A DNA stretch of 60,000 nucleotides from NCBI RefSeq assembly GCF_026151205.1, contig NC_087079.1:374001-434000 (forward strand), written 5' to 3'. The position numbers and the translations under genes are program-made. Below, piece after piece: positions 10,701 to 25,700 of the stretch (position 1 is the first letter of the stretch; each line of letters starts with the position of its first letter). Source of the stretch: Bolinopsis microptera. Taxonomy: Eukaryota > Ctenophora > Tentaculata > Lobata > Bolinopsidae. The notes below the pieces were generated by a model, which saw only the letters and a list, made by a program, of their open reading frames with translations, ran no database searches and had not been told where the DNA came from.

Positions 10701-13700
10701 AGTGTAACACACCTAATAAGGAGTGTAACACACCCAATAAGGAGTGTAACACACCTAATAAGGAGTGTAACACACCCAATAAGGAGTGTAACACACCTAA
10801 TAAGGAGTGTAACACACCTAATAAGGAGTGTAACACACCTAATAAGGAGTGTAACACACCTAATAAGGAGTGTAACACACCTAATAAGGAGTGTAACACA
10901 CCTAATAAGGAGTGTAACACACCTAATAAGGAGTGTAACACACCTAATAAGGAGTGTAACACACCTAATAAGGAGTGTAACACACCTAATAAGGAGTGTA
11001 ACACACCTAATAAGGAGTGTAACACACCTAATAAGGAGTGTAACACACCTAATAAGGAGTGTAACACACCTAATAAGGAGTGTAACACACCTAATAAGGA
11101 GTGTAACACACCTAATAAGGAGTGTAACACACCTAATAAGGAGTGTAACACACCTAATAAGGAGTGTAACACACCTAATAAGGAGTGTAACACACCTAAT
11201 AAGGAGTGTAACACACCTAATAAGGAGTGTAACACACCTAATAAGGAGTGTAACACACCTAATAAGGAGTGTAACACACCTAATAAGGAGTGTAACACAC
11301 CTAATAAGGAGTGTAACACACCTAATAAGGAGTGTAACACACCTAATAAGGAGTGTAACACACCTAATAAGGAGTGTAACACACCTAATAAGGAGTGTAA
11401 CACACCTAATAAGGAGTGTAACACACCTAATAAGGAGTGTAACACACCTAATAAGGAGTGTAACACACCTAATAAGGAGTGTAACACACCTAATAAGGAG
11501 TGTTACACACCTAATAAGGAGTGTAACACACCTAATAAGGAGTGTAACACACCTAATAAGGAGTGTAACACACCTAATAAGGAGTGTAACACACCTAATA
11601 AGGAGTGTAACACACCTAATAAGGAGTATTCCAGAACAGCGGTGTGGATGTGAGCTGACCTAGAAGAGAACTAGAGGGGAACTAGCTCTAAAAGAGCAGT
11701 GAAGTGTTTGAATATAGTGTTAAAAGTAAGTGACGTGTTGTGATACTTGATAGTTCACATTTAGTGCAGTTCACTTCGTTGAATATTAATGAGCATGCAC
11801 AACTGTTCTGATTGTATCATCATTTTACGTTTTATTAAATCATCATGGGAAATATAGTCACCAGGTACTGGTTGTGGGAAATATGTTAACAGATCTAACA
11901 TTAATGGGGGGTATCGTGATCGTAGTTCTCTCACGAGCTAGGCTCTGTGAAGGTAAGTGACCTTACTTACCAGCTATGTGAAGGTAAGTGACCTTACTGG
12001 CTTACTTACCAGTGAAGGTAAGTGACCATACTCACCAGCTATGTGAAGGTAAGTGACCTTACTTACCAGCTATGTGAAGGTAAGTGACCTTACTCACCAG
12101 CTCTGTGAAGGTAAGTGACCTTACTCACCAGCTATGTGAAGGTAAGTGACCTTACTTACCAGCTATGTGAAGGTAAGTGACCTTACTCACCAGCTCTGTG
12201 AAGGTAAGTGACCTTACTCACCAGCTATGTGAAGGTAAGTGACCTTACTGGCTTACTACCAGTGAAGGTTAGTGACCTTACTCACCAGCTATGTGAAGGT
12301 AAGTGACCTTACTCACCAGCTATGTGAAGGTAAGTGACCTTACTCACCAGCTATGTGAAGGTAAGTGACCTTACTTACCAGCTATGTGAAGGTAAGTGAC
12401 CTTACTTACCAGCTATGTGAAGGTAAGTGACCTTACTTACCAGCTATGTGAAGGTAAGTGACCTTACTCACCAGCTCTGTGAAGGTAAGTGACCTTACTT
12501 ACCAGCTATGTGAAGGTAAGTGACCTTACTTACCAGCTATGTGAAGGTAAGTGACCTTACTTACCAGCTATGTGAAGGTAAGTGACCTTACTTACCAGCT
12601 ATGTGAAGGTAAGTGACCTTACTTACCAGCTCTGTGAAGGTAAGTGACCTTACTTACCAGCTATGTGAAGGTAAGTGACCTTACTTACCAGCTATGTGAA
12701 GGTATGTGACCTTACTCACCAGCTCTGTGAAGGTATGTGTGAGGGTCGGGGTTCATAAGCGTGTTTACGGGGAGGTCCATGTTGATGACCAGGTCCACGT
12801 GCTCGTTATCTATACCACGTGCCGTGACGTCAGTGCTTATCAGTACACGAAATCTGCAATTAAATCTGATTAGAGGCATTGTTTTTAGGAAATATTCAAA
12901 TGTTAGGCTAGCAAGACTTTATTAAGATCTCTAATTAGGAGATGAGATAAAACACAAGATATATGATATAAGGCTGGACTACCTGCATTCCCTAAAATCA
13001 GCCATTGCTTGTGACCTATCTCTTTGAGCCATGTTTCCTGCTATTAGCTGTAAATAAGTTATTATTTGTACAACATTATCTAACAAAATACATTTAATTC
13101 GCTATTTGTCAAATAAATGAGTATTTAGCAGTAATCGCCGTGAAATCCCGGCGCCGGGGGAGCTATTTCTTCCCGGCCCCGGCCCCGGCCGATTTTCAAT
13201 TTTTGCCGGGAATTTGGCCGGGAATTTTTGATCGAAATCGGCCTAAAACTTTCATATAAATCTTAAAATGGATTTTCAATTTTGAAAGGATGATGTCCAG
13301 AGTGCCAACTTTTATTTACTGTTTCAGCTGAACAAAATTATTTTACCAAAATATATATGAAATCTAATTACCTTCTAAACTGTTCAATTGATACGAACAT
13401 TATATTGTCAAGTAAAAATAAGTTCAGATCCTAACTCCTGAAAAGTTCTAACTTGGCCGTGGATTTATTAAATTCACGGCCCCGGCCCCGGCCAAATTCC
13501 AGAACGGCCAATTCCCGGCCCCGGCAAAATTTGGACATTCCCGGCCCCGGCCCCGGCCCCGGCCAAATCCTACCCCCAGTCGTTTACTGGTATTTAGTGA
13601 TTACTCTTGATGCGTTTCAAATAATGTAGAGTTGAAGGAAGAAGTAACAAAATCTGTGACACTGTGGTGACACTATGACACTGTGACACTGGTGTGACAC

Positions 13701-16700
13701 TGTGACACTGGTGTGACACTGTGACACTGGTGTGACACTGTGACACTGGTGTGACACTGTGACACTGGTGTGACACTGTGACACTGGTGACCCAATCAAA
13801 TGTTGTGTGCTTTATAGCCACGATTCAAGTATCACAACAACTACTGTTGATTAGGTGGGATCAGCATGGTTACCATAGCAGCATGGTCAGCATGGTTCCC
13901 ATGGTTACCTGGTTAGAGAATCCCTCTCTGGTGAGACACAGACTGATCTCCTCAGCTCCTGTCTGATAGTTGGAGAATACCAAACATTGTTCAAATGTCA
14001 CGTTAGACAGGATCTCCACCAATCTAATGGGGTTAAATATTAAGTCACTGCTATTGGTTAAAAGATATTCTCACAAAAACCAGGTTAAAATGAACAATGA
14101 ACAATAGTTTAAAATATTTACGGTGGGATCTGCGTTAGACTACATACTAGTTACATCATCTTAAGCCATTGGCTATTCTGTTAACGTCTTCACGATCAAA
14201 ACACGATTACAACTTATACGGAACAACGAATGAACAAGTCACAATAAACTGCTCTCTATTTTAATTGAGCTAAAGAATATCCTACAAAGAAACCTATAAT
14301 TGAGCCAGAACTATTTCTGATTATACCTGGATATCTTGTTGCAGAATATCTGGTGTTTGACTTTGTCCGTTTTAACAGTGTAGTAAAAGTGGTGTATACC
14401 CTCCAGACCCATATTATCCGCACTTATCCGCACATAGTAGGGGTCCCTCATCAGCGTGTTGAACTTAGTGTCTATGTCCTGTAATAGCCACTAGTGAGCT
14501 AGTATAACTACTACTGCAACTGGTAGTGTAGCTATAAGTGTAACTGGTACAGTATATCACGAGCAGAAACGTGCACCACCGCGAAATTTAGACCCAGACC
14601 GCAGTCTTTGAGGTATTGGCCGTCAGATCAACAAATACAGCTGTTAATGATAAATTAGTTCTTCAATGTAGAGTGATATTAAGAAATCAATTCATATACA
14701 TCAGTTACACAACCAAATACCATCATGTACACAGTAGACGGCGGTTTGGATATCTAAAAGTCAGACCGCGGTCAGACCGCTGCCGCCGACCAACTTTGGC
14801 GTCCAGACCGCCGCCGCCTATTGCCTAAAAGTAACACGGTGCACATCTCTGATCACGAGTTAAGGTGAGACCGTATTAACGTTACTCATCATAATATTAT
14901 TACAAATAGAATTGACCTGAGATCAGATCACAACTAACTAAAAAGTATATATGAGTTCTAGTTAGTAATAGAGTATGAAGCGCGCTATATTCTTACTAAC
15001 CATTTATTAATATTTGTTATAACTAACCATATTATTAACGTATTATATAAGAAGACGATCAAGCAGCAAGTTATAATATATCGTATTGAGCTGTGTGAAT
15101 TGTAATTTGTGTTTGGTGAAAACAAATCGTCGGTTTCGAGACAGAACGATGTTCAGTACCACAAGTAACATTGAACTAACTACTAATACTTAATTAGCAC
15201 TTAGGAAATCAGTACTTATCTACTACTAGTAATGGTGCGGCATTGTTCTGATCTGCTTTACAGACAGGTAGTATGGATAGACTAGAGAGGTGTGTTATTA
15301 TCAATGGGTGCGGTTTGTAAGTGTTCTGTCACATATACTGAAATTGCTTTTTTTTAAATGGTGGGCGCCAGTATTAATAAAAACCTAGCGAAAGAAAGGA
15401 CAGTTTTAACTTCAATTTAAGATTTAATTACACAGACAGAGTCTGTTACCATAGCTACTAGGGAAATGTGATACTAACTGCACAATAGTGGTAGGTTATT
15501 ATTCAGTTGTACAAATACTGAATACTAGGTACAAACAGTTGGTAACAACTTTAATGCTAAAATAATTTAATTACTTCCAGTCCAGTCATTATCAAACCCA
15601 CATTTATTTATCAAAACTAATCATAGTAAGGAAATATTCTATTTTACATTTTTAAACTGTAATTTCTATACCTGTACTATACCTAAATAAAATCTCTTTA
15701 CACAGAGAAAACAACAACGGTGGCGAGAACCTAAAAAAAGGGCACACAATGATTATTAATTACATACCTCGATATAAATCCGTGGTATGCAAACTCGCGC
15801 CATTGAGAGTGAAAAGGAGAAAAGGGAGGGCTAAATATTTGGAGAAACAGGTTGGTAGAAGTTGTGCGTAGGGGTAACTTGATACACGAACTTGTGGTAC
15901 AAATAAGAAATACTATGCAGGAACCACACGTAGGAGTAACTTGATACACGAACTTGTGGTACAAATAAGAAATACTATGCAGGAACCACACGTAGGAGTA
16001 ACTTGATACACGAACTTGTGGTACAAATAAGAAATACTATGCAGGAACCACACGTAGGAGTAACTTGATACACGAACTTGTGGTACAAATAAGAAATACT
16101 ATGCAGGAACCACACGTAGGAGTAACTTGATACACGAACTTGTGGTACAAATAAGAAATACTATGCAGGAACCACACGTAGGAGTAACTTGATACACGAA
16201 CTTGTGGTACAAATAAGAAATACTATGCAGGAACCACACGTAGGAGTAACTTGATACACGAACTTGTGGTACAAATAAGAAATACTATGCAGGAACCACA
16301 CGTAGGAGTAACTTGATACACGAACTTGTGGTACAAATAAGAAATACTATGCAGGAACCACACGTAGGAGTAACTTGATACACGAACTTGTGGTACAAAT
16401 AAGAAATACTATGCAGGAACCACACGTAGGAGTAACTTGATACACGAACTTGTGGTACAAATAAGAAATACTATGCAGGAACCACACGTAGGAGTAACTT
16501 GATACACGAACTTGTGGTACAAATAAGAAATACTATGCAGGAACCACACGTAGGAGTAACTTGATACACGAACTTGTGGTACAAATAAGAAATACTATGC
16601 AGGAACCACACGTAGGAGTAACTTGATACACGAACTTGTGGTACAAATAAGAAATACTATGCAGGAACCACACGTAGGAGTAACTTGATACACGAACTTG

Positions 16701-19700
16701 TGGTACAAATAAGAAATACTATGCAGGAACCACACGTAGGGGTAACTTGATACACGAACTTGTGGTACAAATAAGAAATACTATGCAGGAACCACACGTA
16801 GGAGTAACTTGATACACGAACTTGTGGTACAAATAAGAAATACTATGCAGGAACCACACGTAGGAGTAACTTGATACACGAACTTGTGGTACAAATAAGA
16901 AATACTATGCAGGAACCACACGTAGGAGTAACTTGATACACGAACTTGTGGTACAAATAAGAAATACTATGCAGGAACCACACGTAGGAGTAACTTGATA
17001 CACGAACTTGTGGTACAAATAAGAAATACTATGCAGGAACCACACGTAGGAGTAACTTGATACACGAACTTGTGGTACAAATAAGAAATACTATGCAGGA
17101 ACCACACGTAGGAGTAACTTGATACACGAACTTGTGGTACAAATAAGAAATACTATGCAGGAACCACACGTAGGAGTAACTTGATACACGAACTTGTGGT
17201 ACAAATAAGAAATACTATGCAGGAACCACACGTAGGAGTAACTTGATACACGAACTTGTGGTACAAATAAGAAATACTATGCAGGAACCACACGTAGGAG
17301 TAACTTGATACACGAACTTGTGGTACAAATAAGAAATACTATGCAGGAACCACACGTAGGAGTAACTTGATACACGAACTTGTGGTACAAATAAGAAATA
17401 CTATGCAGGAACCACACGTAGGAGTAACTTGATACACGAACTTGTGGTACAAATAAGAAATACTATGCAGGAACCACACGTAGGAGTAACTTGATACACG
17501 AACTTGTGGTACAAATAAGAAATACTATGCAGGAACCACACGTAGGAGTAACTTGATACACGAACTTGTGGTACAAATAAGAAATACTATGCAGGAACCA
17601 CACGTAGGAGTAACTTGATACACGAACTTGTGGTACAAATAAGAAATACTATGCAGGAACCACACGTAGGAGTAACTTGATACACGAACTTGTGGTACAA
17701 ATAAGAAATACTATGCAGGAACCACACGTAGGAGTAACTTGATACACGAACTTGTGGTACAAATAAGAAATACTATGCAGGAACCACACGTAGGAGTAAC
17801 TTGATACACGAACTTGTGGTACAAATAAGAAATACTATGCAGGAACCACACGTAGGAGTAACTTGATACACGAACTTGTGGTACAAATAAGAAATACTAT
17901 GCAGGAACCACACGTAGGAGTAACTTGATACACGAACTTGTGGTACAAATAAGAAATACTATGCAGGAACCACACGTAGGAGTAACTTGATACACGAACT
18001 TGTGGTACAAATAAGAAATACTATGCAGGAACCACACGTAGGAGTAACTTGATACACGAACTTGTGGTACAAATAAGAAATACTATGCAGGAACCACACG
18101 TAGGAGTAACTTGATACACGAACTTGTGGTACAAATAAGAAATACTATGCAGGAACCACACGTAGGAGTAACTTGATACACGAACTTGTGGTACAAATAA
18201 GAAATACTATGCAGGAACCACACGTAGGAGTAACTTGATACACGAACTTGTGGTACAAATAAGAAATACTATGCAGGAACCACACGTAGGAGTAACTTGA
18301 TACACGAACTTGTGGTACAAATAAGAAATACTATGCAGGAACCACACGTAGGAGTAACTTGATACACGAACTTGTGGTACAAATAAGAAATACTATGCAG
18401 GAACCACACGTAGGAGTAACTTGATACACGAACTTGTGGTACAAATAAGAAATACTATGCAGGAACCACACGTAGGAGTAACTTGATACACGAACTTGTG
18501 GTACAAATAAGAAATACTATGCAGGAACCACACGTAGGAGTAACTTGATACACGAACTTGTGGTACAAATAAGAAATACTATGCAGGAACCACACGTAGG
18601 AGTAACTTGATACACGAACTTGTGGTACAAATAAGAAATACTATGCAGGAACCACACGTAGGAGTAACTTGATACACGAACTTGTGGTACAAATAAGAAA
18701 TACTATGCAGGAACCACACGTAGGAGTAACTTGATACACGAACTTGTGGTACAAATAAGAAATACTATGCAGGAACCACACGTAGGAGTAACTTGATACA
18801 CGAACTTGTGGTACAAATAAGAAATACTATGCAGGAACCACACGTAGGAGTAACTTGATACACGAACTTGTGGTACAAATAAGAAATACTATGCAGGAAC
18901 CACACGTAGGAGTAACTTGATACACGAACTTGTGGTACAAATAAGAAATACTATGCAGGAACCACACGTAGGAGTAACTTGATACACGAACTTGTGGTAC
19001 AAATAAGAAATACTATGCAGGAACCACACGTAGGAGTAACTTGATACACGAACTTGTGGTACAAATAAGAAATACTATGCAGGAACCACACGTAGGAGTA
19101 ACTTGATACACGAACTTGTGGTACAAATAAGAAATACTATGCAGGAACCACACGTAGGAGTAACTTGATACACGAACTTGTGGTACAAATAAGAAATACT
19201 ATGCAGGAACCACACGTAGGAGTAACTTGATACACGAACTTGTGGTACAAATAAGAAATACTATGCAGGAACCACACGTAGGAGTAACTTGATACACGAA
19301 CTTGTGGTACAAATAAGAAATACTATGCAGGAACCACACGTAGGAGTAACTTGATACACGAACTTGTGGTACAAATAAGAAATACTATGCAGGAACCACA
19401 CGTAGGAGTAACTTGATACACGAACTTGTGGTACAAATAAGAAATACTATGCAGGAACCACACGTAGGAGTAACTTGATACACGAACTTGTGGTACAAAT
19501 AAGAAATACTATGCAGGAACCACACGTAGGAGTAACTTGATACACGAACTTGTGGTACAAATAAGAAATACTATGCAGGAACCACACGTAGGAGTAACTT
19601 GATACACGAACTTGTGGTACAAATAAGAAATACTATGCAGGAACCACACGTAGGAGTAACTTGATACACGAACTTGTGGTACAAATAAGAAATACTATGC

Positions 19701-22700
19701 AGGAACCACACGTAGGAGTAACTTGATACACGAACTTGTGGTACAAATAAGAAATACTATGCAGGAACCACACGTAGGAGTAACTTGATACACGAACTTG
19801 TGGTACAAATAAGAAATACTATGCAGGAACCACACGTAGGAGTAACTTGATACACGAACTTGTGGTACAAATAAGAAATACTATGCAGGAACCACACGTA
19901 GGAGTAACTTGATACACGAACTTGTGGTACAAATAAGAAATACTATGCAGGAACCACACGTAGGAGTAACTTGATACACGAACTTGTGGTACAAATAAGA
20001 AATACTATGCAGGAACCACACGTAGGAGTAACTTGATACACGAACTTGTGGTACAAATAAGAAATACTATGCAGGAACCACACGTAGGAGTAACTTGATA
20101 CACGAACTTGTGGTACAAATAAGAAATACTATGCAGGAACCACACGTAGGAGTAACTTGATACACGAACTTGTGGTACAAATAAGAAATACTATGCAGGA
20201 ACCACACGTAGGAGTAACTTGATACACGAACTTGTGGTACAAATAAGAAATACTATGCAGGAACCACACGTAGGAGTAACTTGATACACGAACTTGTGGT
20301 ACAAATAAGAAATACTATGCAGGAACCACACGTAGGAGTAACTTGATACACGAACTTGTGGTACAAATAAGAAATACTATGCAGGAACCACACGTAGGAG
20401 TAACTTGATACACGAACTTGTGGTACAAATAAGAAATACTATGCAGGAACCACACGTAGGAGTAACTTGATACACGAACTTGTGGTACAAATAAGAAATA
20501 CTATGCAGGAACCACACGTAGGAGTAACTTGATACACGAACTTGTGGTACAAATAAGAAATACTATGCAGGAACCACACGTAGGAGTAACTTGATACACG
20601 AACTTGTGGTACAAATAAGAAATACTATGCAGGAACCACACGTAGGAGTAACTTGATACACGAACTTGTGGTACAAATAAGAAATACTATGCAGGAACCA
20701 CACGTAGGAGTAACTTGATACACGAACTTGTGGTACAAATAAGAAATACTATGCAGGAACCACACGTAGGAGTAACTTGATACACGAACTTGTGGTACAA
20801 ATAAGAAATACTATGCAGGAACCACACGTAGGAGTAACTTGATACACGAACTTGTGGTACAAATAAGAAATACTATGCAGGAACCACACGTAGGAGTAAC
20901 TTGATACACGAACTTGTGGTACAAATAAGAAATACTATGCAGGAACCACACGTAGGAGTAACTTGATACACGAACTTGTGGTACAAATAAGAAATACTAT
21001 GCAGGAACCACACGTAGGAGTAACTTGATACACGAACTTGTGGTACAAATAAGAAATACTATGCAGGAACCACACGTAGGAGTAACTTGATACACGAACT
21101 TGTGGTACAAATAAGAAATACTATGCAGGAACCACACGTAGGAGTAACTTGATACACGAACTTGTGGTACAAATAAGAAATACTATGCAGGAACCACACG
21201 TAGGAGTAACTTGATACACGAACTTGTGGTACAAATAAGAAATACTATGCAGGAACCACACGTAGGAGTAACTTGATACACGAACTTGTGGTACAAATAA
21301 GAAATACTATGCAGGAACCACACGTAGGAGTAACTTGATACACGAACTTGTGGTACAAATAAGAAATACTATGCAGGAACCACACGTAGGAGTAACTTGA
21401 TACACGAACTTGTGGTACAAATAAGAAATACTATGCAGGAACCACACGTAGGAGTAACTTGATACACGAACTTGTGGTACAAATAAGAAATACTATGCAG
21501 GAACCACACGTAGGAGTAACTTGATACACGAACTTGTGGTACAAATAAGAAATACTATGCAGGAACCACACGTAGGAGTAACTTGATACACGAACTTGTG
21601 GTACAAATAAGAAATACTATGCAGGAACCACACGTAGGAGTAACTTGATACACGAACTTGTGGTACAAATAAGAAATACTATGCAGGAACCACACGTAGG
21701 AGTAACTTGATACACGAACTTGTGGTACAAATAAGAAATACTATGCAGGAACCACACGTAGGAGTAACTTGATACACGAACTTGTGGTACAAATAAGAAA
21801 TACTATGCAGGAACCACACGTAGGAGTAACTTGATACACGAACTTGTGGTACAAATAAGAAATACTATGCAGGAACCACACGTAGGGGTAACTTGATACA
21901 CGAACTTGTGGTACAAATAAGAAATACTACGCAGGAACCACACGTAGGAGTAACTTGATACACGAACTTGTGGTACAAATAAGAAATACTATGCAGGAAC
22001 CACACGTAGGAGTAACTTGATACACGAACTTGTGGTACAAATAAGAAATACTATGCAGGAACCACACGTAGGAGTAACTTGATACACGAACTTGTGGTAC
22101 AAATAAGAAATACTATGCAGGAACCACACGTTGGAGTAACTTGATACACGAACTTGTGGTACAAATAAGAAATACTATGCAGGAACCACACGTAGGAGTA
22201 ACTTGATACACGAACTTGTGGTACAAATAAGAAATACTATGCAGGAACCACACGTAGGAGTAACTTGATACACGAACTTGTGGTACAAATAAGAAATACT
22301 ATGCAGGAACCACACGTAGGAGTAACTTGATACACGAACTTGTGGTACAAATAAGAAATACTATGCAGGAACCACACGTAGGAGTAACTTGATACACGAA
22401 CTTGTGGTACAAATAAGAAATACTATGCAGGAACCACACGTAGGGGTAACTTGATACACGAACTTGTGGTACAAATAAGAAATACTATGCAGGAACCACA
22501 CGTAGGAGTAACTTGATACACGAACTTGTGGTACAAATAAGAAATACTATGCAGGAACCACACGTAGGAGTAACTTGATACACGAACTTGTGGTACAAAT
22601 AAGAAATACTATGCAGGAACCACACGTAGGAGTAACTTGATACACGAACTTGTGGTAAAAATAAGAAATACTATGCAGGAACCCCACGTAGGAGTAACTT

Positions 22701-25700
22701 GATACACGAACTTGTGGTACAAATAAGAAATACTATGCAGGAACCACACGTAGGAGTAACTTGATACACGAACTTGTGGTACAAATAAGAAATACTATGC
22801 AGGAACCACACGTAGGAGTAACTTGATACACGAACTTGTGGTACAAATAAGAAATACTATGCAGGAACCACACGTAGGAGTAACTTGATACACGAACTTG
22901 TGGTACAAATAAGAAATACTATGCAGGAACCACACGTAGGAGTAACTTGATACACGAACTTGTGGTACAAATAAGAAATACTATGCAGGAACCACACGTA
23001 GGAGTAACTTGATACACGAACTTGTGGTACAAATAAGAAATACTATGCAGGAACCACACGTAGGAGTAACTTGATACACGAACTTGTGGTACAAATAAGA
23101 AATACTATGCAGGAACCACACGTAGGAGTAACTTGATACACGAACTTGTGGTACAAATAAGAAATACTATGCAGGAACCACACGTAGGAGTAACTTGATA
23201 CACGAACTTGTGGTACAAATAAGAAATACTATGCAGGAACCACACGTAGGAGTAACTTGATACACGAACTTGTGGTACAAATAAGAAATACTATGCAGGA
23301 ACCACACGTAGGAGTAACTTGATACACGAACTTGTGGTAAAAATAAGAAATACTATGCAGGAACCCCACGTAGGAGTAACTTGATACACGAACTTGTGGT
23401 ACAAATAAGAAATACTATGCAGGAACCACACGTAGATACAAAAAACAACGGTGAACTGCGAGCTAAATATATTAAACCAAGGAAAATAGCGTCGAATTCC
23501 AGATTTAATTCCAGATGGTTAAGTTAACTAATTGCTGGCCATGTTTCAGCAGCAATACCGTGTAATTACTTTTAATTGTTCAGATTTCTGTTGATTACCG
23601 GTGTTATATTTTAATATGCTTATATATGGCAGAATATGTTTAATTTTTATACCGCAATAACTTAATAAGGTTACAGGACAGGAAATATTTAATATGACCA
23701 GCGGTGTATTTTAGAGTTCCACGTTAATCAGCTGATAAAATATTGCACTACATTAGATTACTATACAAAAAGCTATGTATGTTTTGTATTATTCCGCCAT
23801 TTGGGATTTGAATGGCAAAAACTGAAATTGAAATAAGTTGGGTGAGTGTTAATATCGCCTCAAACCTTCCAATAAAAGTGGTATCTGTCCCACATCCCCA
23901 CATAACAAGGACCAGAAGTGCGAATATCACACTTTCCGAAGCCCTATTTCCAAGTGACCGATCTCAAATCGATTTTTAATCGATCAGCTTTTTAAAGCTT
24001 TAGTTACTTAGTAATAGTCCACCATACACGTACTACTCTCAGCTACTAGATACAAGTATTATGATAGTATTTAAAATTCTGCCTGTAGCTGTATTAAAAC
24101 GCTAAAACAGACAATATACTAATTGTTATGATATAGCCAAAGGCTAACGAAAACTAGACTTATAATACAACGTTTGATTAAATAATTGTGCTAGACCAGT
24201 GTTGATTATTGCAGTTGTTAAAATAGTAATAACGCTCAATATCCGTGTTAAAAGATTAAAAGTATACATTGGATATTGTATCAGTGAAGTGTAATCAATT
24301 TATAGACTACGATCTGAAGAGGTCTCATCTTGTAATCAAAACAGACAGTACTGTATGAAGTGATAACTGCGTGAAGTTGTACTTTCAGAACCATAACGTG
24401 GGTTACATAAAATTTTGGTTCGACTCCTGATCCTCGCTCAATTCAAGTTACAAGTACAGGCTTTACTGATAAACATGAGACTGCTTTTACATGTGATGAC
24501 TGGAGAGCTGGAGGTTTTTTAACAGGGAGATAAAAAGGATACATTTTCATGCCTCGGATTGGCTTTTACAGGCCTGCACCGGGTGAAGAGAGCTTATATC
24601 TGTTATTAATATTAGTGAATTTTGTTAAGTAAAAACTGTGATAGTATAACAGTAATAGCATCCTCGTAATATTATAATAATATAATACCATTTTAAACAC
24701 GCATTACGCCATTATGAAAATGGAGTAAAATTACAATAAACCGAACTGAGATCGAAGGGTTCCAGAAAACTGCACAATAACCACGCCACTCACTGGTCAA
24801 GCGAAGGTAATCAGGATGGATAATGTAAGCCCTCCTGTCCTCAGTCACCTAATAGTCAATGGAACAGCATGTGATCTAAAGTTGAATAGGTTTGAGGTCT
24901 GCCTTCTCAAGTTACTAGTTAATAAGTCTAATATGTAGTTGTTATAAGCTGCACCTCCCATTCAACTGTTTATTATTCGATGGTAGAGAAAATTTGTCGT
25001 GCGAGGTACAATCGCCGCGAAATTCTTGTTTATTAGTGGAAATAGCTTCCTCTCTGGTATGCAAACATGCATGTAAAGTATGGTGAACAACAACCACACT
25101 AAAACCAATATGTTGGCGTCACTTGGGACATAATATGCCATCTATGACTATATTCTATAAACCTCCTAAATTATAATATATAAATAATAATCCCAGTAAT
25201 ATACAAGTATAGAAGAATATTCCCAGCCCGAGTGTAGATTCCTGAGTGTCTAGGTATAGCGGGGAGGTGTGACGTCACGTGAATCCTCGGAGAAGGTGTG
25301 ACGTAGCGTGTATCCACGGAAAAAGAAGCCACAAAAAGAGGGAATAAGTGTCAGTACGGACGGACGGATGTGACAAAGTCCGCGGAATGCGGAGAATTTC
25401 TAGTACATTCTTAACGAGCTGGGCTTTAACAAAAGAGTACATGTACGTAGTTGAAAAGAATTGTGAAAAAATGCATCTTATGAATAAAATAGGGACAAAT
25501 CACGCGTTTCAAAATTTTAGGAGCTGAAACATAGTAACACTACGTCATAACAAAGAAGCAGACAGTTATTAGGAACTGTTTCTTATTTTCAAAAAGTTAT
25601 TTATATTGTGCGAAAATGCCTGTATTATGAGAACTAGTGTAGTAAGTTTAAATGTTTATGAACTATAAATTTAACAATATGTAGATGAGAATTGTCTAGA

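Noticed and set aside
8992-11487. Very long ORFs on both strands (over 300 to 440 codons of repeated heptapeptides)
   Set aside because: They arise because the 21-bp unit is a multiple of three and lacks stops. They lie in a DDX20 intron and have no start context or domain.
15868-23435. CRISPR array
   Set aside because: The 62-bp units are contiguous and uniform with no unique spacers, and the context is an animal intron.
24360-24445. tRNA-like T-arm (GGTTCGACTCC)
   Set aside because: The stem pairs poorly and no matching acceptor, D or anticodon arms are found around it.
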